A stretch of 64,000 bases of DNA from Serratia plymuthica NBRC 102599 (GTDB taxonomy: Bacteria > Pseudomonadota > Gammaproteobacteria > Enterobacterales > Enterobacteriaceae). Below the pieces are notes generated by a model that was not told where the DNA came from, did not search any database, and saw nothing but the letters and a program-made list of their open reading frames with translations. Made by a program: the position numbers and the translations under genes. The stretch lies in assembly GCF_001590925.1 (NCBI RefSeq), contig NZ_BCTU01000009.1:1-64000 (forward strand), read 5' to 3'. Of the stretch, positions 57,320-64,000 are shown one piece after another; the stretch's first letter is position 1; every line of letters starts with the position of its first letter.

Positions 57320-58264
57320 TCACGGCACTGGCGCCTGTGCGCCGGTGATGCGTGGCATCACTTCTTTCATCAACTCGAGGAATTTACGCAACCGCGCCGG
57401 ATAATAACTGGCATAGGGGTAAAGCAGATAAATCGGCAAGGGCGCGGCGTGCCAATCTGGCATCAACGGGGTAAGCAACCCCTGCTCCAGATCCTGTTTG
57501 ACCACCCAGGATGACAACATGGCCACCCCCACGCCGTTCAGCGCCGCCTTGCGCACGGCATAAAGGCTGTCGGTACTCAGCCTGGGGACGATGTCAAAAC
57601 GGTAATCTTCGCCGCTGGCGGTATGCGTCAACGTCACTTCATTGCGATAAAAACTGTTTAGCGCCAGCCAGGGCAACTGCGCCAAATCGCCGATCTGCGC
57701 CAGCGGCGTATGGCGTGCCAGCAGTTCAGGCGCGGCCACCACAATGCGCGGCACCTGCGCCAACAGCACCGCAACCACCGAAGGATCGGTCACCGCACCG
57801 ACGTGGATCGCGCAGTCCACGCCTTCCGGAATGAAATCGGGCGAATGATCGTTGAGCGTCCACTCTACGCTGGTCTGACGATAGCGTTGCAGGTAATCGC
57901 CCAACGGCCCAATCAGCTGATCCTGGCCAAAGGCATGCGGCGCGCGCACCCGCAATACGCCCACGGGTTCATCGCGCACGCCGCGCAGTTCGTCCTCCAT
58001 GATTTGCCAGTGCTCAATCAGCTTGCGCGCATGCTGATAACAACGCTCGCCGTCGTCCGTCAGCTTCATGGCGTGAGTCGTACGCTGGATTAATTTCACG
58101 CCAAGCAGTTGCTCCAGCACCTGGAGACGCCGGCTAATGGTGGGCTGCGAGGTATTCATTTGCGCCGCAGCAGCCGAGAGGCTGCCGCTGTCGACAATGC
58201 GCACCAGAGTTTGCAGCATGGCTATACGATCGCCATTGGGAAATGGATTTTTATTCATACGCAT
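57320..58264 (-). CDS. LysR-family transcriptional regulator
   Basis: 314 residues (alternative ATG at 58258). Helix-turn-helix: RIVDSGSLSAAAAQMNTSQP, then TISRRLQVLEQLLGVKL. Resembles the CrgA/AaeR-type subgroup with the DDEL/RVRAPHAFGQ transition into the effector domain. Divergent from an MFS transporter (90-bp gap), which is its probable target. The ddaH operon lies downstream in the same direction but separated by 160 bp. Confidence 0.9.
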   Translation of the reverse strand: MRMNKNPFPNGDRIAMLQTLVRIVDSGSLSAAAAQMNTSQPTISRRLQVLEQLLGVKLIQRTTHAMKLTDDGERCYQHARKLIEHWQIMEDELRGVRDEPVGVLRVRAPHAFGQDQLIGPLGDYLQRYRQTSVEWTLNDHSPDFIPEGVDCAIHVGAVTDPSVVAVLLAQVPRIVVAAPELLARHTPLAQIGDLAQLPWLALNSFYRNEVTLTHTASGEDYRFDIVPRLSTDSLYAVRKAALNGVGVAMLSSWVVKQDLEQGLLTPLMPDWHAAPLPIYLLYPYASYYPARLRKFLELMKEVMPRITGAQAPVP

Positions 58265-58354
58265 TACGTATAACAGTTTTACCCGTGCAGGGGCTACAGT
58301 TTCCGCCGAAAACTGGCAAAAATAGCCCCACTTTACTCGTTCTGGATAACCGTC

Positions 58355-59572
58355 ATGAGCCTGATTTCAGCCACTACCACCGCGCCTGACAATGCGCTTT
58401 CCGCCAAAATCGTTTTCCTGCTGGCCGCCGGCGCCGGTCTGAGCGTGGCATCCATTTACTACAGCCAGCCGATGCTGAGCATCATGGGCGCTACGTTCCA
58501 CGCCGGGGTCAGCGATACCGGCATGGTACCCACGCTGACCCAGGCGGGCTATGCACTGGGCATCCTGCTGCTGGCTCCGCTGGGCGACCGTCACGATCGC
58601 CGCCAGATCATTCGGATAAAGGGCGTGTTGCTGGCACTCACCCTGCTGATGTGCGGTTTTTCTTCTTCATTTCCGCTGTTGTTGCTCAGCAGTCTGGCGA
58701 TCGGTTTAGCCGCAACGGTGGCGCAGGACATTATCCCGGCGGCCGCCACGCTCGCTTCAGACGCCAACCGGGGCAAGACGGTGGGCACGGTGATGACCGG
58801 GTTGCTGGCCGGCATTTTACTCTCGCGCGTGTTCAGCGGCGTGGTGGCGGAATATTTCGGCTGGCGCAGCGTTTATATGCTGGCGGCATTGGGGGTGCTG
58901 GTCATCACACTCACGATCGGCGCAGTGTTGCCGCGCTTTAAACCCAACACCACACTGAGCTACCCTGCGCTGCTGCGCTCATTGGGGAAACTGTGGGCCG
59001 ACTACCCGGAACTGCGACGTGCGGCGTTGGCTCAGGGCTTGCTGTCGGTCGCCTTCAGCGCTTTCTGGTCGACGCTGGCGGTGATGTTGGCGGAAAAATA
59101 TCAGCTTGGCAGTGCCGTAGCCGGCGCTTTTGGGCTGGCAGGTGCGGCCGGTGCGCTGGCAGCCCCCCTGGCAGGTATGCTGGCCGATCGTCACGGGCCG
59201 GACTACGTCACTAAAATCGGTGCCGCCATGGTGGTGTGTTCATTCGCTCTGATGTTTCTGCTGCCCTGGCTTCCGCTGCCCGCCCAACTGGCGCTCATCG
59301 CGCTGAGCGCGGTAGGTTTTGATCTCGGTATCCAGGCGACGCTGGTGGCGCACCAGACCATTATTTACGCCATCAACCCGGCAGCGCGCAGCCGTTTGAA
59401 TGCCATCCTGTTTACCCTGGTGTTTATCGGTATGGCGAGCGGTGCCGCTCTCGGCAGCAAAGTCCTCGAAAGCGCCGGTTGGCCGGGCGTCGTATTGTTG
59501 GCCACGCTGGCGGCAGCGGGCGGTTTGGCGCTGAGAATGCTGGCCAAACGCGCCCCGCGCACCGCCGGTTGA
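58355..59572 (+). CDS. MFS transporter (sugar-efflux/DHA1-like)
   Basis: 405 residues with twelve predicted TM helices. The MFS signature APLGDRHDRRQIIRI lies between TM2 and TM3, and a second copy-like LAGMLADRHGPDY between TM8 and TM9. N-terminal SIYYSQPMLSIMG is common in this group. Likely an exporter of drugs or metabolites. Divergent from a LysR regulator. A hairpin terminator shared with the convergent binding-protein gene follows. Confidence 0.9.
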   Translation: MSLISATTTAPDNALSAKIVFLLAAGAGLSVASIYYSQPMLSIMGATFHAGVSDTGMVPTLTQAGYALGILLLAPLGDRHDRRQIIRIKGVLLALTLLMCGFSSSFPLLLLSSLAIGLAATVAQDIIPAAATLASDANRGKTVGTVMTGLLAGILLSRVFSGVVAEYFGWRSVYMLAALGVLVITLTIGAVLPRFKPNTTLSYPALLRSLGKLWADYPELRRAALAQGLLSVAFSAFWSTLAVMLAEKYQLGSAVAGAFGLAGAAGALAAPLAGMLADRHGPDYVTKIGAAMVVCSFALMFLLPWLPLPAQLALIALSAVGFDLGIQATLVAHQTIIYAINPAARSRLNAILFTLVFIGMASGAALGSKVLESAGWPGVVLLATLAAAGGLALRMLAKRAPRTAG

Positions 59573-59588
59573 GCAGTAAAATCATCAA

Positions 59589-59617
59589 GCAATAGCCGCA
59601 GAAACCGCGGCTATTGC
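59589..59617. terminator. Convergent terminator
   Basis: GCAATAGCCGC / GCGGCTATTGC, a perfect 11-bp stem with a 7-nt loop, overlapping the last codons of the sugar-binding protein gene and 17 bp after the MFS stop. Confidence 0.6.
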
Positions 59618-60534
59618 TGATTGGCGGTCACAAACTCCGCCAGATTCTGCTGAGTGACGGTTTTATAAGGCACCCAGTTGTAAGCCTCGGTCTTTTGCTT
59701 TTCCAGCAGTGCCTTGGTGACCTGCACCGCCCCGGTGGCCTGCCCTTTGGCGTCCTGGAAAATGGTCAACACCATGCCGCCGTTCTTAATAAACTGCAGG
59801 CCGTCCGGCGTACCGTCAATCCCCGCCACCAGGATGCTTTTGTTTTTAGCCTGGTTCAGCGCCATGATGGCGCCAATCGCCATTTCATCGTTATTGGCGG
59901 CGATAGCGTCGATCGGGCGGCCGTTCAGCAACCATCCGGATACCACATCCACCGCTTCATTGCGCTGCCATTTGGCGGTCTGCTTTTCCAGTACCTTCAT
60001 GTCCTTATACCTGGCGATCACCTCTTCCACCGCGCGGGTGCGTTCACGCGCCTCTTCGTTGGACAGCGCCCCCATCAGGATCGCCACATTGCCGCGATAA
60101 TTCATCCGTTTCGCCAGCGCCTCCATTTGCAACTTGCCCCCCTCCGCCGAGTCCGATCCCACATACGCCATGGCATTACCCAGCTTAACTTCCGGTTTGC
60201 GGTTGACGAAAATCAGCGGGATATGCGCACGTTCGGCGGCATCCATCATCGGTTTCACGCCCTGGGTATCTACCGGGTTGAGGATAATGGCATCCACCCC
60301 CAGGTTGATAAAATCGTCCACCTGCTGCACTTGCAGCGCCACGTCGCCTTTTGCATCGACAAACTGGCCGTCCATGTTCAACTGCTTAAGCTCGCTCACC
60401 ATTTGCGAGCGTAAAATGGACACGAAGTTGAGATCGAAATTGGCCAGCGCGACGCCGACCTTATAGGTTTTCGCCTGGACGTTAAAGGCCATAAACAGGC
60501 TAAGTAATATCAACAGCCAGCTTCTGATTTTCAT
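59611..60534 (-). CDS. Periplasmic sugar-binding protein (RbsB type)
   Basis: 307 residues, signal peptide ending VQA before KTYKVGVAL. A type I periplasmic binding protein: DFINLGVDAIILNPVD, NRKPEV, and GIDGTPDGLQFIKNG are typical of ribose/inositol/galactose receptors. No matching ATPase or permease is in the window. It follows two sugar-metabolism enzymes on the same strand (93-bp gap), so it is probably part of that sigma-54-controlled unit. Confidence 0.9.
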   Translation of the reverse strand: MKIRSWLLILLSLFMAFNVQAKTYKVGVALANFDLNFVSILRSQMVSELKQLNMDGQFVDAKGDVALQVQQVDDFINLGVDAIILNPVDTQGVKPMMDAAERAHIPLIFVNRKPEVKLGNAMAYVGSDSAEGGKLQMEALAKRMNYRGNVAILMGALSNEEARERTRAVEEVIARYKDMKVLEKQTAKWQRNEAVDVVSGWLLNGRPIDAIAANNDEMAIGAIMALNQAKNKSILVAGIDGTPDGLQFIKNGGMVLTIFQDAKGQATGAVQVTKALLEKQKTEAYNWVPYKTVTQQNLAEFVTANQQ

Positions 60535-60627
60535 GATGTCATCCTGTAGGTTGAGATAAATTTATTATTAAAATCAATGCATCACTTTTCATCCCGGGCA
60601 ACAGACCACAGCCCGGGTGTACTGCGG

Positions 60628-61407
60628 TTATAAAGTGAAATGGTCGCGGAACTGTTGCAGCGCCGCGGTGCTGTCATCGGATGCCCATCCTTCCAATGCC
60701 ACTACGCCCCGGTAGCCGATCTCGTCCAACGCGCCGGCAATGGCCCGATAGTTGATTTCACCGGTTCCCGGTTGTTGCCGCCCCGGTACGTCGGCCACCT
60801 GAATTTCGCCGATCGCCGGCCCGCAACGGCGAATAAGCTCGATGAGATTGCCTTCGCCGATTTGCGCATGATAAAGGTCGAGGTTCATCTTCAGCCCTGG
60901 GCTGTTGACCGCCTCAACCAAGGCCAGTGTGTCGCAGGCTTTGGCGAAGGGCGTGCCCGGATGGTCCCGCGGCAGGTTGAGGTTTTCCAGCGTGAACACC
61001 TTGCCGGTGCGCTCCCCCCGTTGCGCCAGCTTGCCCAAGGTATCGGCCGCTTTCAGCCACATGGCGCCGGTCACCACCTCCACCGGCTTCACCGGCAAGC
61101 CGTTGGGATCCAGGCCGGTGCCGTGCAGATTCAGGCTGGGGCAGTTCAACCGCTGCGCGATGGCGAGCGACTGTTCCGCCGTTTGCAACAGCTGGGCGAT
61201 ATCCTCGTCGTCGGTCAGGTTGCCGGCGAGATAACCGGTCATTGAAGTAAAACGTGCGCCGGTGCCAATCAGCGCATCAAGATCTTTATTTTCCCAGTTC
61301 CAGATCTCGACGCCGAAGCCGAGCGCATGAATACGCGCTACCCGTTCAACAAACGGCAGATCGAGAAACACCATCTCGGCGCACACAGACAGCTGATATC
61401 CGGCCAT
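60628..61407 (-). CDS. Sugar isomerase/epimerase TIM-barrel protein (hydroxypyruvate isomerase-like)
   Basis: 259 residues of the AP-endonuclease-2 TIM-barrel superfamily. Features: metal-site Glu in VFTLENLN, KMNLDLYHAQIGEG, EIQVADVPGRQQPGTGEINY and VALEGW. These match hydroxypyruvate isomerase (Hyi/OtnI) proteins. Its ATG overlaps the stop of the preceding dehydrogenase by one base (TAATG), so both are coupled. It may isomerise a 2-keto sugar acid or an inosose-derived compound. Confidence 0.86.
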   Translation of the reverse strand: MAGYQLSVCAEMVFLDLPFVERVARIHALGFGVEIWNWENKDLDALIGTGARFTSMTGYLAGNLTDDEDIAQLLQTAEQSLAIAQRLNCPSLNLHGTGLDPNGLPVKPVEVVTGAMWLKAADTLGKLAQRGERTGKVFTLENLNLPRDHPGTPFAKACDTLALVEAVNSPGLKMNLDLYHAQIGEGNLIELIRRCGPAIGEIQVADVPGRQQPGTGEINYRAIAGALDEIGYRGVVALEGWASDDSTAALQQFRDHFTL

Positions 61408-62423
61408 TATTGTCTCCCCAGCGTGATCGGTTTGCCCTGCTTCACCGACTCGATGCAGGCCAATGCAATCTCCAGCGCATTGCGGGCATCCTGTCCGGTC
61501 GCGCGCGGCGTTTCCCTCTGCTGAACACAGCGGGCGAATTCAGTCAGCTCCGCCACATAAGCGTCATGCAGCAGATCGGTATCCTGACGTGAGGTTTCGA
61601 TGGCGATGCCGCCGGCGTGATACCGCACGCAGTTATTCAGGTTGATATTGCCCGCCTGCAGCATCCCTTTACTGCCAAATACCTCGCCGCGCACGTCGTA
61701 GCCGTAGACCGCCTGGAAGTTGGCTTCTGCGGTAGCGATGGCGCCGTTATCGAAGCGGATAGTCACCACGGCGGTGTCCAGCAACCCTTTATCCTTGAAG
61801 TCCGGGCGCACCAGCGCATCCGCCAGCGCGTATACCTCAACCGGCCTGGTGCCCGGGTTGAAGTGCAACAGCGTGTCAAAATCGTGGATCAGCGTTTCCA
61901 AAAAAATGGTCCAGGCGGGGATCGGCGCCGGATCGCGCAACTGCGGATCGCGGGTTACCGATCGGGAAAGCTGGGTAACGCCATTTTCCCCCTCCTTCAC
62001 GGCGGTAATGGCGGCGGCAAAACCGCTGACAAAGCGGCGATTAAACCCCACTTGCAGCACGACACCCGCCTGTTTGGCGGCGGCGATGGCCCGATCCGCT
62101 TCGTCCAGCGTGATGGCCATCGGTTTTTCGCAAAACACGTGCTTCCCTGCCTGGGCGGCGGCAATCACCCATTCCGCATGGGTACGCGCCGGGGAAGCAA
62201 TGACTACCGCATCGATTTCTCTGTCATCCAGCATGCTCTGCAAATCGCTAAAGGCGCTGACGCCCAGTCTGTCCGCCAACCGCTGCGCTGCACCCGGCAG
62301 CGGATCGGCCACGGCGGCCAAAACGGCGCCCGGCACGCGCCGCGCCAATGACTCCGCATGGAAAGTGCCCATTCTGCCGGCACCGATCAGGCCAACGCGC
62401 AAGTTGTGAGGAGAATGACTCAT
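61407..62423 (-). CDS. Gfo/Idh/MocA-family dehydrogenase (inositol 2-dehydrogenase type)
   Basis: 338 residues. N-terminal Rossmann motif GLIGAGRMG, the EKP motif in HVFCEKPMA, and the C-terminal catalytic region ETLIHDFDTLLHF. It resembles IolG-type dehydrogenases acting on inositol or sugars with NAD. First gene of the unit with the isomerase and binding protein. A sigma-54 promoter lies 58 bp upstream and the next gene to the right is a sigma-54 activator. Confidence 0.9.
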   Translation of the reverse strand: MSHSPHNLRVGLIGAGRMGTFHAESLARRVPGAVLAAVADPLPGAAQRLADRLGVSAFSDLQSMLDDREIDAVVIASPARTHAEWVIAAAQAGKHVFCEKPMAITLDEADRAIAAAKQAGVVLQVGFNRRFVSGFAAAITAVKEGENGVTQLSRSVTRDPQLRDPAPIPAWTIFLETLIHDFDTLLHFNPGTRPVEVYALADALVRPDFKDKGLLDTAVVTIRFDNGAIATAEANFQAVYGYDVRGEVFGSKGMLQAGNINLNNCVRYHAGGIAIETSRQDTDLLHDAYVAELTEFARCVQQRETPRATGQDARNALEIALACIESVKQGKPITLGRQ

Positions 62424-62480
62424 AGTGATTCCTTATGTGAGTTAACGCCCTTGTCGGGCTACGGAGTTCACTGTGGGTAT

Positions 62481-62496
62481 TGCAAAGGGGATGCCA
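62481..62496 (-). promoter_or_regulatory. Sigma-54 promoter of the dehydrogenase-isomerase-binding protein unit
   Basis: On the minus strand TGGCATCCCCTTTGCA: GG and GC separated by exactly 10 bases, TTGCA block perfect and TGGCA perfect. Transcription would start near 62470, about 45 bp before the ATG at 62423. Confidence 0.8.
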
Positions 62497-62558
62497 GCGC
62501 GAAAAGGGAGGAATTTGTGAGGCGATGCACAGATAACCGCAACAGAGTGACAACTAAA

Positions 62559-62584
62559 TTGACATGTCAATTTCACATGTCAAT
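62559..62584. promoter_or_regulatory. Candidate enhancer sites for the DhaR-type activator
   Basis: A perfect palindrome TTGACATGTCAA (62559-62570) and a second ACATGTCAAT 13 bp further right (62575-62584). They lie about 60-90 bp upstream of the sigma-54 promoter and 35-60 bp before the activator ATG, so they could serve both activation and autoregulation. Confidence 0.6.
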
Positions 62585-62618
62585 AAAATGAACATTACAT
62601 TCCAAACTGGAGAGCCAC

Positions 62619-64000
62619 ATGCACACTGCCGCCGGACTGATGCCGATCAAAGACGAGAGCGACCCGATTTTCAGCCTCCCGGGAGGCCCGGAGGCCAGTG
62701 AATGGGATAGCCTGTTTTGGCAAGGCTGGCAGGTTTTTAATGAAGGCGGGCAACCCGGCTGGATCCGCAAGTCGATCCTGCAATCCTGGCAGCGTTCGCG
62801 TGAAAACGGCATCGACCCCGAGGAGTTTGTCTATCACTCGCCGCCCGCGGACCGGTTGCAGATGATTCTGGCGCAAAACAGCGAGCTGATTAAGGTGGCG
62901 CACGGCATCATGGAAAACCTGCTGGCCTACAACCCTGACGGCCACATCAACCTGACCGACGCCAACGGCGTCACCCTTCACTACTGCGGCGCGGATTTGA
63001 CACCGGTCGGCAGCATTCTGCGCGAGGAGGTTCAGGGCACCAACTGCACCGCGCGCTGCCTGCGGGAACAGCGCCTGGTGTATGTGTTAAGCGGTGAAAA
63101 CTGGAAAATGGGCCTGCGTCAGCGCCATCGCCAATGTGCGGCGGCACCGGTGCGTAACGCTGAAGGCGTGATGATCGGCGTGCTGACGCTTACCGCCACG
63201 CCGGATAACTTCAACGCCCACACTCTGGGCACCGTGCAAGCGGCTGCGGAGGCCGTCGGCCAACAGTTGCAGTTGTGTCGGCTGCTGGCGGAACAACAGT
63301 CCATTCTGGAAACGCTGAATGAAGGCGTTATTGTCTGCGATCGCCACGGCAGGCTGAAAACCGTCAACCGCTATGCGCGCCAGATTTTTGACGGCCTGGA
63401 GCCTGGCGACCTGTCCCTCGACGAAGTGCTGCGCCCGCAGTCCGGCTCGTTGCTGACCATGCCGTTTTGTAACGATCGTGAAATGGTCTTTATGCCCGAA
63501 GGCAAAGCGACCCTCTCCTGCGTGATTTCGTTGATGCCCGCGCCGGATGACGGCCGGGTGCTCTCCCTGCGCGAGAACCAGCGTATTCGCGCCATTACTC
63601 GCCGCGTGATGGGCGTCAGCGCCAGCTATACCTTCGACATGATATACGGCCATTCCAGCCGCATACGGGAAACCATCGCCAAGGCGCGCACCAGCAGCCG
63701 CAGCGACAGCACCGTTCTGCTGACCGGCGAGAGCGGAACCGGCAAAGAACTGTTTGCTCAGGCGATCCACAACGGCAGCGCACGCAGCAATGAACCTTTC
63801 GTTGCCGTTAACTGCGGTGCCTTGCCGCGCGATCTGGTGCAAAGCGAGCTTTTCGGTTACGTGGATGGCGCCTTTACCGGCTCGCGCCGTGGCGGTTCCG
63901 CCGGGAAATTTGAGCTGGCGGATGGCGGTACTCTGCTGCTCGATGAAATCGGCGAAATGCCGCTGGATGCGCAAACCAGTCTGCTGCGCGTGCTGCAGGA
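62619..64000 (+). CDS. DhaR-type sigma-54 enhancer-binding activator (cut by window end)
   Basis: 460 residues visible from the ATG at 62619, behind GGAGAGCCAC; the C-terminus lies beyond the window. N-terminal GAF-like sensor with the DhaR/AcoR-type [13 protein letters not shown], then a PAS-like part ([15 protein letters not shown]), then the AAA+ domain: Walker A GESGTGKE (about 369), sigma-54 loop GAFTGS and [10 protein letters not shown]. It is divergent from the Gfo/Idh operon, which has a sigma-54 promoter. The sensed compound is probably a polyol or sugar derivative (inference). Confidence 0.9.
   Translation, partial: MHTAAGLMPIKDESDPIFSLPGGPEASEWDSLFWQGWQVFNEGGQPGWIRKSILQSWQRSRENGIDPEEFVYHSPPADRLQMILAQNSELIKVAHGIMENLLAYNPDGHINLTDANGVTLHYCGADLTPVGSILREEVQGTNCTARCLREQRLVYVLSGENWKMGLRQRHRQCAAAPVRNAEGVMIGVLTLTATPDNFNAHTLGTVQAAAEAVGQQLQLCRLLAEQQSILETLNEGVIVCDRHGRLKTVNRYARQIFDGLEPGDLSLDEVLRPQSGSLLTMPFCNDREMVFMPEGKATLSCVISLMPAPDDGRVLSLRENQRIRAITRRVMGVSASYTFDMIYGHSSRIRETIAKARTSSRSDSTVLLTGESGTGKELFAQAIHNGSARSNEPFVAVNCGALPRDLVQSELFGYVDGAFTGSRRGGSAGKFELADGGTLLLDEIGEMPLDAQTSLLRVLQ

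Noticed and set aside
63087-63974. 295-codon minus-strand frame inside the DhaR-type gene
   Set aside because: Antisense shadow of a GC-rich gene; the plus strand has complete AAA+ motifs and the antisense product is low in family-like features.

Overview
The window looks like a chromosomal stretch of a Gram-negative enterobacterium, most likely Serratia or a close Yersiniaceae relative. This rests on a BamA-type protein very like the enterobacterial one, membrane-bound glucose dehydrogenase (gcd), the divergent qorB/ytfH pair, MipA, the acoR-aldB-adhP arrangement and a dat-ddc operon. The species is inferred from gene content; no rRNA or housekeeping marker is present. No tRNA, rRNA, CRISPR array or intact insertion sequence was seen.

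Layout. 1-2.4 kb: LysR tail, D-2-hydroxyacid dehydrogenase, SAM methyltransferase. 2.7-13.9 kb: a run of small regulator/target modules, mostly divergent and each with visible operator dyads (MarR with an EamA exporter; two HxlR regulators with oxidoreductases; TetR with a six-TM protein and an RND pump), plus a YciI protein and an FAD oxidoreductase. 13.9-20.1 kb: a complete beta-glucoside PTS operon (EIIB, EIIC, GH1 6-phospho-beta-glucosidase, EIIA, LamB-type porin) with a divergent LacI regulator and three operator-like sites. 20.2-28.2 kb: a periplasmic DUF4432 protein, a second full-length BamA-like protein, MipA, a small membrane protein, then an operon of a secreted thiaminase I-like protein followed by two LecB-like lectins. 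28.9-31.8 kb: dat-ddc, making 1,3-diaminopropane. 31.9-43.9 kb: AzlCD, LysR, a secreted peptidase, gcd, a GGDEF-EAL protein, an orphan binding protein, and an MDR oxidoreductase with its TetR. 44.0-48.7 kb: AcoR-type activator with aldB-adhP behind a sigma-54 promoter. 48.7-52.5 kb: a zinc peptidase, small proteins, a decayed SDR and an AT-rich orphan exporter resembling McjD, the microcin J25 exporter. 52.5-57.2 kb: a DDAH/amino-acid transport cluster with an Lrp-type regulator and an AstE/AspA-family hydrolase. 57.3-64 kb: LysR with an MFS transporter, a sugar-binding protein with a TIM-barrel isomerase and a Gfo/Idh dehydrogenase behind a second sigma-54 promoter, and a DhaR-type activator cut by the window end.

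The most unusual items are the thiaminase-like/two-lectin operon (25.8-28.2 kb), the orphan lasso-peptide-type exporter (50.5-52.4 kb), the BamA paralogue (21.7-24.2 kb), and two sigma-54 promoters each beside a matching enhancer-binding protein. Several transport systems are incomplete: an RND pump without adaptor, an amino-acid importer without ATPase, and two binding proteins without permeases. They probably borrow partners encoded elsewhere.
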